Shown: positions 1-6,561 of the stretch, one piece after another | Layout: each line of letters begins with the position of its first letter | Position numbering within the stretch: position 1 is the stretch's first letter | Assembly: GCA_965365465.1 (NCBI GenBank) | Contig: CBDUBU010000093.1 | Location: 1-13,672 of the forward strand | Source of the DNA: CBDUBU01 sp965365465 | GTDB lineage: Bacteria > Bacteroidota > Rhodothermia > Rhodothermales > DASSAV01 | DNA length: 13,672 bases | Reading direction: 5' to 3' | Made by a program: the position numbers and the translations under genes | The notes under the pieces: model-generated | What the model saw: the letters and a program-made list of their open reading frames with translations, nothing else | What the model was told of the DNA's origin: nothing | Database searches by the model: none

Positions 1-1612
1 TGGCGTAAACCAGCCGCGCCGTGCGCGCCATCTTTTCGAAGTCGATCAGGGGGGTATCGTCAGAGGGAAGGTGATAGTCGTCTGTCGCTGATCCTTTTCT
101 CCAGTTGGCTCCCATGCCGTCGGTGAAGAACACGATGGGAATGCCGTTCTTCGCATAGTTGAAATGGTCGCTGCGCTCGTAAATCTTTTCCGGGTCGTTC
201 GGGTCGTCAAACATACGGTTGAAATGAAAGAGAGGCTGTTCGTTCTGCCCGAGTTGATCGTTGATGGCATCGACCCATCCGCCGAATTCCGAACTGAGGC
301 GGTAGGCCCCGACGACAAAGAGCGAATCCGTCGCTTCGCGCCCCACCATGTCGATGTTGATCTGAGCCGCTATGTTTTTCACCTTTCCGAGGATGGATGC
401 CTGCGGGTGTGAGGTGAAATACGCCGACCCGAACAATCCTTTTTCTTCGGCGGTGTGAAAAACGAAAAGCAGGGAGCGATCGGTAGGGCGGCCCGCCGCG
501 CGGTCGAGGGCAAACGCTTCGGCTACGTTCAGTACGACAATGGTTCCGGAGCCGTCGTCGTCTGCTCCGTTGTAGATCTCCCCATCGACAACGCCGTGGT
601 GGTCGTAATGCGCACCGAAAGCGACGAACTCATCTTGCTTGCCGGAGCCGGGCAGGTATCCTGCCACGTTGTGGGCGACAGCCTCCCCTCTGTCGAGTTC
701 GAGTTGCAGGACCATCGAAACATCCGAGGCAAAGGGAGCCACCGGCTGCCCTTCGGCAGCGGCAGCCGACGCAGAAGCCGGGGCGCCGAGGCGTTCAAGC
801 AGGCGCCTGCTGAAAGCCTCAGAGACAAACAGGAACGGCAGCGGCGCAGCCTGCGAGGCGCCTCCGGCCGGCGCCATGCCCGTCGAGAGGGCCTGCACCC
901 GGAGGGGGCCCCAGGCTCCGTCATAAATGCCGTCGCCTGCAAAGACGAGCGCGGCGGCTCCATGCTGAACCGCGCTCATCACCTTTACCTGAAAACTGCC
1001 TGCATCGACGGCTCCGGTGGGAAAGCGCAATGAATCCAGGCCGTCGGGCTTTCCGTCCAGCACTACGACCAGCTTGCCGCTCGCCTCGATGCCTGCATAG
1101 TCGTCATGGCCCAGCGCGGGCGCTCCGATGCCATACCCTGCAAAAACCACGTCCAGCGTATCGAGCGGGAAATCTTTCGTATAAGCCGGAATAACCAGCC
1201 AGTCGCGCCCCAGGCGGGCAATGCCTTCTTCATCTCCGGTGAAGCGGAGGATGCTCTTTTCCGGGTCGAGTGTAAAGGTCTGTACGTCGAAAGCCTGCAA
1301 GTAGGAGCGTTGCCCGTTCTCCAGGTCGCCGGCAGGCTGGACGCCCATCTCGCGCAGATGATTTACAAGGTACTCGGCGGCGCGAAGCTCGGCAGGCGAG
1401 GCAGCTTCCCGGCCTTGCATTGCATCGGCGGCGAAGGCTGTCAGGCGACTCTCGGCCCGCTTCAGGGCTTCAGGGCTTTCAAGCATTTCGTAACCCGGAT
1501 ACTGATCGGGCGGCTCCAGCCTTGCTGTTTCGCGCGGCGTGCTCGCGCATGAAGCCAGCAGTAGCAGGAGGGGCGCAGCCCCGTAAAGCATTCTCAAGCG
1601 GTTCGACATCAT
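1..1612 (-). CDS. M28-family zinc aminopeptidase lipoprotein with PA-like insert (partial, C-terminus beyond left edge)
   Basis: The reading frame is uninterrupted for 537 codons from ATG at 1612 to the window edge. The N-terminus is a lipoprotein signal: a short basic start (MMSNRLR), a leucine-rich stretch and the lipobox LASC with Cys22, so the mature protein is probably anchored to the membrane facing the periplasm or outside. Residues about 150-300 resemble the protease-associated (PA) insert of this family (FAGYGIGAPALGHDDYAG). The peptidase core carries the co-catalytic two-zinc set: His335 in AHYDHH, bridging Asp351 in NGADDDGSG, catalytic Glu389 and ligand Glu390 in HTAEEKGL, Asp421 in NIDMVG and His514 in DYHLPSDD. 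By family it should remove N-terminal residues from peptides outside the cytoplasm; substrate preference cannot be read. ATG at 1609 is an equally possible start. No Shine-Dalgarno sequence is visible. Only the last part of the fold is missing. Confidence 0.93.
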   Translation of the reverse strand, partial: MMSNRLRMLYGAAPLLLLLASCASTPRETARLEPPDQYPGYEMLESPEALKRAESRLTAFAADAMQGREAASPAELRAAEYLVNHLREMGVQPAGDLENGQRSYLQAFDVQTFTLDPEKSILRFTGDEEGIARLGRDWLVIPAYTKDFPLDTLDVVFAGYGIGAPALGHDDYAGIEASGKLVVVLDGKPDGLDSLRFPTGAVDAGSFQVKVMSAVQHGAAALVFAGDGIYDGAWGPLRVQALSTGMAPAGGASQAAPLPFLFVSEAFSRRLLERLGAPASASAAAAEGQPVAPFASDVSMVLQLELDRGEAVAHNVAGYLPGSGKQDEFVAFGAHYDHHGVVDGEIYNGADDDGSGTIVVLNVAEAFALDRAAGRPTDRSLLFVFHTAEEKGLFGSAYFTSHPQASILGKVKNIAAQINIDMVGREATDSLFVVGAYRLSSEFGGWVDAINDQLGQNEQPLFHFNRMFDDPNDPEKIYERSDHFNYAKNGIPIVFFTDGMGANWRKGSATDDYHLPSDDTPLIDFEKMARTARLVYA

Positions 1613-1853
1613 GCGTTTCTGATCGGATGGGTGCGCAGGGAATCCGGCAGGCGGAATGCGTGGAAAGATGCCCTCAACCGGATCGAGGTTCCCCGCCTCA
1701 TGGAAGAAACAGGAAAGCCGCAAACGCGCCGGACCATCCGGAGATGCTTCTCCGGTTGCAGGCGGCCTCGATGCTGTTGTGAAACCTCTGGAGAATGATG
1801 CGAAGCGCCTGAGTAGACCCCTTCGGTTCAGCCCTATCTTCTTCCCGGGCTGT

Positions 1854-1869
1854 CGTTGCGTCCGCAACG
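1854..1869. promoter_or_regulatory. Short perfect palindrome, possible operator
   Basis: The sequence CGTTGCG-TC-CGCAACG has perfect 7-bp arms and a 2-bp centre. It lies about 240 bp upstream of the peptidase start, in non-coding DNA. The size fits a dimeric repressor site, but nothing else supports that, and it may be chance in GC-rich DNA. Confidence 0.2.
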
Positions 1870-1953
1870 TCTCATAGATGGATTCACGCAAAGACAACAC
1901 ATTGCAGCCCGGAAGCTGCCGGTTCAATTGCTTTGCGCTGCGTACCTTCACCT

Positions 1954-2076
1954 GTGTCATGCTGAACGGCGTGGCGCCTCTATGCATAAGAAATGGCAGA
2001 ACGCCTGTCTGTTGCGCCTTGCCGGAGCGCCTGCAAGTCCTATGGCATAGATCCTTCGCGGGCTGCAGGATGACAC
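1954..2076. repeat. 123-bp palindromic repeat element with 32-bp imperfect inverted ends
   Basis: The left end (1954-1985) starts GTGTCATGCTGAACGG and finishes TCTATGC. The right end (2045-2076), read on the other strand, starts GTGTCATCCTGCAGCC and also finishes TCTATGC. The two ends are the same length, identical over the outer 7 and inner 7 bases and partly matched between. The roughly 59-bp interior has no coding sign. The form, a GTGTCATnCTG...ATCTATGC terminus with the mirror GGATGACAC, resembles a widespread class of short intergenic palindromic repeats (REP/MITE-like) in Bacteroidota and other environmental genomes; that comparison is from memory. No transposase is present, and I saw no clear target-site duplication. 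Confidence 0.75.
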
Positions 2077-2168
2077 ATCGGGTTAGGGAATGCCATTGCT
2101 TGCCCTTCCTGCCAGAGAGAACGTTCTTTCCATCTGCCTGAACCCTGTTCTGCCTGAACGTCCCACCC

Positions 2169-2200
2169 GTGTCATGCTGAACGGAGTGAAGCATCTATGC
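2169..2200 (+). repeat. Second, apparently one-ended copy of the palindromic repeat
   Basis: This 32-bp stretch matches the left end of the 1954-2076 element at 28 of 32 positions by direct comparison, from GTGTCATGCTGAACGG to ATCTATGC. The similarity extends a few bases to the left (CACC before each copy) and faintly into the interior. No matching GGATGACAC end follows before the SDR gene, so this looks like a decayed or truncated copy 93 bp downstream of the first. Confidence 0.7.
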
Positions 2201-2327
2201 TCAGAGAACAGCAGACGTTTTTCGAGGCGGCCTTCCTGCAAGGCGCCAGACCATTCTGCCTGTCTACAGAAAAGAATCGACTTGAGGTGTTTCCTGTGCT
2301 TTTTGACCAGATTGCAAGTGAAAATAA

Positions 2328-3110
2328 ATGGACCTTTTTGATTTGACCGGTAAAGTAGCGCTCGTTACAGGGGGGACGCGCGGCCTTGGGCAGGCCATGG
2401 CGGATGGACTGGGACGGGCCGGCGCCACGCTCGTCATCAATGGCGCGTCCTCGCAGGAGCGCATCGATGCCGCTGTGGAGAGATGCAGGGCGCAGGGCTT
2501 TCGGGCCTACGGGTATCGTTTCGATGTGAGCCGCGAAGAAGAGGCAGCGCCCGCGTTCCGGCGCATCGAGGCGGAAGTCGGCCCGGTGGATATCCTGGTC
2601 AACAACGCAGGCATCATGCGGCGTGCGCCGCTGGCTGAAATGGAGGTCGCTGACTTTGAGGCGGTGCTGCGCGTGGATTTGCTGGCGCCGTTCATCATGG
2701 CTAAGGCGGCTGCCCGAAGCATGGTCCGGCGCGGCAGCGGCAAAATCATCAACATTTGCTCGCTGATGAGCGAACTGGGCCGGGATACGGTAGGCGCGTA
2801 TGCCGCCGCCAAAGGGGGCCTCAAAATGCTCACGCGAAACATGGCGACAGAGTGGGCGCGGCACAACATTCAGGTAAACGGGATCGGCCCCGGCTACTTC
2901 GCAACGGAAATGACGGCGCCGCTGCGTGCGGAGGGCCACCCACTCAACGACTTCATCACCGGGCGCACGCCGGCAGGCCGTTGGGGCGACCCGGAGGAGT
3001 TGCAGGGGGCCGTCATCTTTCTGGCTTCCCGGGCCTCCGACTTTGTCAACGGGCAGGTGCTGTATGTCGATGGGGGGATTCTCGCCGCCATCGGGAGGCC
3101 GCAGGAATGA
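2328..3110 (+). CDS. Short-chain dehydrogenase, gluconate 5-dehydrogenase (IdnO/Gno)-like
   Basis: This 260-residue protein is the normal length for a classical SDR, a cytoplasmic NAD(P)-dependent oxidoreductase. The cofactor motif TGGTRGLG is at 14-21, NNAG at 92-95, the catalytic Ser at 145 (ICSLMSE), and Tyr158 and Lys162 in YAAAK. The stretch from 141 to 250 (INICS, SELGRDT, KMLTR, ARHNIQVNG, PGYFATEMT, RTPAGRWGDP, ASDFVNG, VDGG) closely follows gluconate 5-dehydrogenase, which interconverts gluconate and 5-ketogluconate; KduD-type enzymes are the nearest alternative. One oddity: the position that usually holds the tetrad Asn (VNxxxxF) is Asp117 (RVDLLAPF). The start at 2328 follows an A-rich leader without a Shine-Dalgarno. 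The stop overlaps the marC start by four bases. The sugar-acid substrate is inferred; SDR specificity cannot be fixed from sequence alone. Confidence 0.9.
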   Translation: MDLFDLTGKVALVTGGTRGLGQAMADGLGRAGATLVINGASSQERIDAAVERCRAQGFRAYGYRFDVSREEEAAPAFRRIEAEVGPVDILVNNAGIMRRAPLAEMEVADFEAVLRVDLLAPFIMAKAAARSMVRRGSGKIINICSLMSELGRDTVGAYAAAKGGLKMLTRNMATEWARHNIQVNGIGPGYFATEMTAPLRAEGHPLNDFITGRTPAGRWGDPEELQGAVIFLASRASDFVNGQVLYVDGGILAAIGRPQE

Positions 3111-3688
3111 CCGTCGTCTCTGCCGCATTGCTCCTGTTTCTGGTCATGGACCCTCTCGGAAACGTCCCGTTTTTCCTTACGGCGCTAAAAAACGTGGAGG
3201 AGGGCCGCAGGCAGCGCGTGGTGGCGCGGGAGCTGCTGGTTGCGCTCGGCGTGCTCGTGTTTTTTCTGTTCACAGGGCGCTACACGCTGGAATTGCTGCA
3301 CATCTCGTCGCCTGCGCTGACGGTCGCCGGAGGGGTTATCCTGCTCCTGATTGCCATCCGGATGGTGTTTCCCTCGACCGACCGGACGCTGCGGGAAGAA
3401 CTGGCAGGCGAGCCTTTCATCGTGCCGCTGGCGATTCCTTACGTGGCAGGCCCCTCGGCAGTCGCCACGGAGTTGTTGCTGATGAGCCGCGAGCCGGGCC
3501 GGTGGCCGGAGTGGCTGCTGGCGTTGCTGCTGGCCTGGAGCGCCTCCAGCATCATCCTGTTCTTTGCAAGCGGGCTGCGCCGCTATCTGCGCGAGCGCGG
3601 ACTCATCGCCATTGAACGGCTGATGGGCATGGTGCTGATTACCATTGCCGTCCAGATGTTGATGGATGGCATCGAGCAGGCGCTATAG
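3107..3688 (+). CDS. MarC/YhgN-family integral membrane protein
   Basis: The 193-residue product is the usual length of the MarC family, which has about six membrane segments. Visible signatures are MDPLGNVPFF (14-23), a following basic loop, IAIRMVFP near the middle, FIVPLAIPYVAGPS with the family's second conserved PxxxGP-type loop, and the C-terminal ERLMGMVLITIAVQMLMDGI. MarC proteins sit in the inner membrane. They were once linked to multiple antibiotic resistance, but that role was withdrawn and the transported substrate, if any, is unknown. The start at 3107 overlaps the SDR stop as ATGA, so its translation is likely coupled to the SDR. An in-frame open stretch continues upstream inside the SDR gene, but it lacks membrane character and is a shadow. 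The stop codon (3686-3688) directly abuts the kinase stop on the other strand. Confidence 0.92.
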   Translation: MTVVSAALLLFLVMDPLGNVPFFLTALKNVEEGRRQRVVARELLVALGVLVFFLFTGRYTLELLHISSPALTVAGGVILLLIAIRMVFPSTDRTLREELAGEPFIVPLAIPYVAGPSAVATELLLMSREPGRWPEWLLALLLAWSASSIILFFASGLRRYLRERGLIAIERLMGMVLITIAVQMLMDGIEQAL

Positions 3689-5038
3689 GCGCGCGGCGCC
3701 CGCTTCCGAAAGGAGCGCGCGGTCAGGAGCGGCGTCGAACCGGATCGTGAACCTGGTTCTTTTCCCCGGCCCACCGTCGAGGTAGAAGTCAAATCCGTGA
3801 CGGTCGAGGATTTCCTGCACCAGCGTGAGGCCGATTCCGTGCCCCTGTGCTTTCGTGCTGAAAAAGGGCATAAAGACCTGAGACCTGATTTCCTCCGTCA
3901 GGGCGCAGCCGGTGTCCTCGATCGTTACAAAAGCCGTTTTTCCCTCTGTGCCCAGGTGGATCGTGATGGCGCCGTCCTCGCCTATGGCTTCCATCGCATT
4001 CTTGAGGACGTTGAAAAAAACCTGTTCCATCTGGCAGCGGTCCATCCGGATGAGCGGCAGAGAGGCCGCTGCCTTCCATTGCCATGCGATGCGACGCCGC
4101 CTGCATTCCGCCTGCAGGAGGGGTTCCAGATCCTCCAGCAGCGCCCGGACATCACAGGGGCGGCGTTCCGGTTCGGGCAATCGCACCACATCGGCAAAAC
4201 TGCGCACGAAAGCGTTGAGATGGTCAGCCCGTTTGATGGCTACACGCAGGGCTTCCTCAAAGTCCTGCCGGTCCTCTTGCTGTAAATGACAGCCATAGTT
4301 CAGGCACGAGGCCAGCAAGCTCGTGACGGCTCCTGTCGTATTTCCTACCTCGTGGGCCGTTATCCGGATCAGTTTTTCATAGGCGGACTTTTCCGATTGC
4401 CGAAGTTCTTCGGTCAGTTCTCCCAGCGTCAGGAAGATCCGGGGGAAGCCCCGGTCAAGAAACTGCGACTTCCAGACCTTCAAACGCCTGCGTCCCTGGT
4501 ACGCGAACACCTCCGCTGCGCCTGTTTCCATTGCGTGAAGGGAATCTGCAAACGGAACCGGCAAGCCTGAGAGCCGGTGTCCGCGAAGTTGTGCTGCCGG
4601 AATGCCCAGCAGGTGTTCCGCACCCGGATTGACGAGCGCCACAGCGCCATCGAAGTCACAGATGAGGATGCCGGAGGGAGACGCCGCAATGAGACGGTCG
4701 AGGAAGTAGTTCAGTTCTTGCAGCTGTATTCGTTCCTCACGCAGATGGTCAACCATCCGATTGTATACCGCAACGAGCCGGTCGAACTCGACCTGGCCCG
4801 ACGGGAGAAACCGCGCCGTGAAGTCTGCCTCATTGAGAAGATCGCTGCCGCTCATAGCCAGTTCGAGCGGCTGCGTCAGGGTTCGCAGGAGTCGATAGCC
4901 GATATAGCCGGACAGGGCAAAAAACACCTCCAGCGCCAGAAGCCAGATCCGGTTTTCCCGGAGCAGCACCACCACGACCCCTGCAAACACCGTATGCACG
5001 AGGAGCAGATACAGGATGAATTTCACACGGCGTGTCAT
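3683..5038 (-). CDS. Membrane sensor histidine kinase with HAMP-like linker and PAS domain (NtrY-like)
   Basis: The 451-residue protein has two N-terminal membrane segments (about 7-27 and 31-50) with almost no periplasmic loop. A HAMP-like linker (52-105) and a PAS domain (about 112-205; SPSGILICDFDGAVALVNPGA) follow. The kinase core has an H-box with His229 in ITAHEVGNTTGAV, an N-box (NVLKNAMEAI, Asn343/Asn347), a G1 box IEDTG (Asp375) and a G2 box GHGIGLTLVQEI (399-410). It should autophosphorylate and pass the phosphate to the regulator encoded just upstream. The tiny outer loop suggests it senses a signal in the membrane, through the exporter, or through the PAS domain. The H-box reads HEVGN where HEVNN or HEIRN is usual. 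The gene lies 72 bp after the regulator and is the last in the six-gene run. Confidence 0.95.
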   Translation of the reverse strand: MTRRVKFILYLLLVHTVFAGVVVVLLRENRIWLLALEVFFALSGYIGYRLLRTLTQPLELAMSGSDLLNEADFTARFLPSGQVEFDRLVAVYNRMVDHLREERIQLQELNYFLDRLIAASPSGILICDFDGAVALVNPGAEHLLGIPAAQLRGHRLSGLPVPFADSLHAMETGAAEVFAYQGRRRLKVWKSQFLDRGFPRIFLTLGELTEELRQSEKSAYEKLIRITAHEVGNTTGAVTSLLASCLNYGCHLQQEDRQDFEEALRVAIKRADHLNAFVRSFADVVRLPEPERRPCDVRALLEDLEPLLQAECRRRRIAWQWKAAASLPLIRMDRCQMEQVFFNVLKNAMEAIGEDGAITIHLGTEGKTAFVTIEDTGCALTEEIRSQVFMPFFSTKAQGHGIGLTLVQEILDRHGFDFYLDGGPGKRTRFTIRFDAAPDRALLSEAGAARL

Positions 5039-5110
5039 CGCATGGCACAGGGAGAGAACGAAAAGGGTTGGAGGGAGGGCGGAGCCTCAGCACATTTCCC
5101 CGGCCCCGGT

Positions 5111-6487
5111 TTATTGGGTTTTGATGCCGTGTTTTTCGAGGCGGCGGTACAGCGCGGTGCGGCTCAGGCCCAGCGTTTCGGCCACACGGCTGATGTTGCC
5201 CCCGTGGCGCCACATCGTCTTCTCGATCATGGCTTTCTCCATCTCCTCGATGGTCATGGCCCCAACCTCTGGAACCCGGTCTGTCTCTCTCGAAGAGGGG
5301 GAAAGACGGGATGAATCGACAAAATCCGGGATTTCGAGCGTTGCGCCTCTGGAGACGAGCAAGGCCCGCTCGACGGTATGCCTGAGTTGCCGAATGTTGC
5401 CGGGCCAGGGCTGTGCCTGCAACCAGCGAATGGCTTCCGTGCTCAGGCTCCGCTGATAGATGCCGTAGGATTGGCCTGCGGCATACAGAAAGCTGTTTGC
5501 CAGTTGCGGAATGTCTCCCTTGCGCTCGCGCAGGGGAGGCAAGTGGAGCGTGATCAGGTTCAACCGGTAGAGCAGATCTTCCCTGAAGTCGCCGCACGCC
5601 GTCATTTCATGCAAGGGCCGGTTGGTTGCCGAGACTACACGCACATCTACGCGGCGCGTCGTGCTGGAGCCGAGCACTTCGTAGGTGCGATCCTGGAGAA
5701 CGCGCAGCAGCTTGACCTGACTGCCGGGGTCGAGGTCGCCCACTTCATCCAGGAAGATCGTGCCGCCGTGGGCCGATGCAAAGCGGCCTTCGCGGTCGTG
5801 GTAGGCATCGGTGAACGCGCCGCGCACGTGCCCGAACATCTCGCTCTCGAAAAGCGTCGAGGAGATTCCGCCGAGGTTCACTTTTACGAATGCCTTGCGC
5901 CGGCGTGTACTATTGCGATGGAGGGCTTCTGCAACCAGTTCTTTGCCTGTGCCACTCTCGCCCGTGATGAGCACCGATGCTTCCGTAGCGCTTACCTTCC
6001 CGGCAAGCGCGAGCACCGACAGCAGCCCGGGGTCGGCGCCGAGGATTTCCCGGAAGTCGTACAGCCTGTCCAGTTCATCCCGGTCCATCGGCTTTTCATT
6101 CGAGGATGATTTTTTGATGCCGGCCAGACCGAGCGCCGTCCGGACAGACTGAAGCAGATACTCATTGGACCACGGCTTCGTGATGAAATCCGCAGCGCCC
6201 GCCCGCATCCCCTGCACGGCCAGGGGAATGGACCCCCAGGCCGTAATGAGAATGACGGGCAGGCCGGGGCGCACAGCCTTGATTTTCTTGAGCAGCGCCA
6301 ACCCTTCTTCGCCCGTCGTTTTGCGAGAGAAGTTCATGTCTTGCAGGACGAGGTCGAATGATTCTTCGCTCAGTCGCAATAAAGCTTCTTCCTGCGTTGC
6401 GGCGCAACGTGAGGGGTATCCCGCCTGCTTGAGCGCCAGCGTCAGAGACGCTGCAACCGAGGCATCGTCATCGACAATGAGGATCAT
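5111..6487 (-). CDS. NtrC-family sigma-54-dependent response regulator
   Basis: The 458-residue protein has the full three-domain layout. The receiver has acidic Asp6-8, phospho-acceptor Asp50, Thr82 and Lys104. The AAA+ domain has Walker A GESGTGKE (176-183), the sigma-54 contact loop GAFTDA (223-228), Walker B with GGTIFLDEVGD (241-251) and the arginine-rich RREDLLYRLN-type segment near 302-310. A C-terminal Fis-type helix-turn-helix (about 415-453; GGNISRVAETLGLSRTALYRRL) completes it. When phosphorylated it should form a ring, hydrolyse ATP and open sigma-54 promoters. The contact loop is GAFTDA rather than the textbook GAFTGA. The start at 6487 gives MILIVDDDAS, a typical receiver beginning, with AGGA a few bases upstream. 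The gene lies between the exporter and the kinase, so its likely target is this operon. Confidence 0.96.
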   Translation of the reverse strand: MILIVDDDASVAASLTLALKQAGYPSRCAATQEEALLRLSEESFDLVLQDMNFSRKTTGEEGLALLKKIKAVRPGLPVILITAWGSIPLAVQGMRAGAADFITKPWSNEYLLQSVRTALGLAGIKKSSSNEKPMDRDELDRLYDFREILGADPGLLSVLALAGKVSATEASVLITGESGTGKELVAEALHRNSTRRRKAFVKVNLGGISSTLFESEMFGHVRGAFTDAYHDREGRFASAHGGTIFLDEVGDLDPGSQVKLLRVLQDRTYEVLGSSTTRRVDVRVVSATNRPLHEMTACGDFREDLLYRLNLITLHLPPLRERKGDIPQLANSFLYAAGQSYGIYQRSLSTEAIRWLQAQPWPGNIRQLRHTVERALLVSRGATLEIPDFVDSSRLSPSSRETDRVPEVGAMTIEEMEKAMIEKTMWRHGGNISRVAETLGLSRTALYRRLEKHGIKTQ

Positions 6488-6561
6488 ATTCCTGATGGAG
6501 ATTCACACACGTTGTCAGCGGAAAAGACACGATAAAGATCATGTCGAGACGGCGCAAGCCT

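Larger units (their letters stand above)
1613..2327. other. Gene-free stretch between divergent genes, carrying intergenic repeats
   Basis: This 715-bp stretch separates the minus-strand peptidase from the plus-strand SDR, so promoters for both should lie here. The short open frames inside it overlap one another in several frames, match no family I know and contain the repeat sequences, so I do not call them genes. It holds the inverted-repeat element at 1954-2076, a third repeat end at 2169-2200, a small palindrome at 1854-1869 and a short direct repeat, CTGCCTGAAC, at 2134-2143 and 2150-2159. I could not place a convincing promoter. The last 15 bases before the SDR start are A-rich (GTGAAAATAA), as is common upstream of Bacteroidota-type starts. 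Confidence 0.7.

Noticed and set aside
164..412. Open frames on the plus strand in 164-1552
   Set aside because: They lie opposite the continuous M28 peptidase frame, which carries all the zinc ligands, so they are antisense shadows.
1720..1745. A GG...TTTGC sigma-54-like string upstream of the peptidase gene on the minus strand
   Set aside because: The GG and GC are two bases too far apart, which a sigma-54 promoter does not tolerate.
2282..2305. Bacteroidota-type promoter (TTG ... TGCTTTTTG) before the SDR gene
   Set aside because: The -7 box differs at the conserved TA and the spacing from TTG is too short for the -33/-7 pattern.
1656..2341. Several short plus-strand open frames in the gap before the SDR
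   Set aside because: They overlap in different frames, run through the inverted-repeat element and show no domain or signal; they are not treated as genes.
2172..3128. Long 318-codon minus-strand open frame across the SDR gene
   Set aside because: It is antisense to the SDR, whose motifs are unmistakable; its sequence is rich in Arg, Pro and Ala with no recognisable fold, as expected for a GC-rich shadow frame.
3690..3719. CGCGC ... GCGCG pairing after the marC stop as a terminator
   Set aside because: The stem is only 5 bp with a 20-base loop and no T-run, and it lies in the kinase coding sequence.
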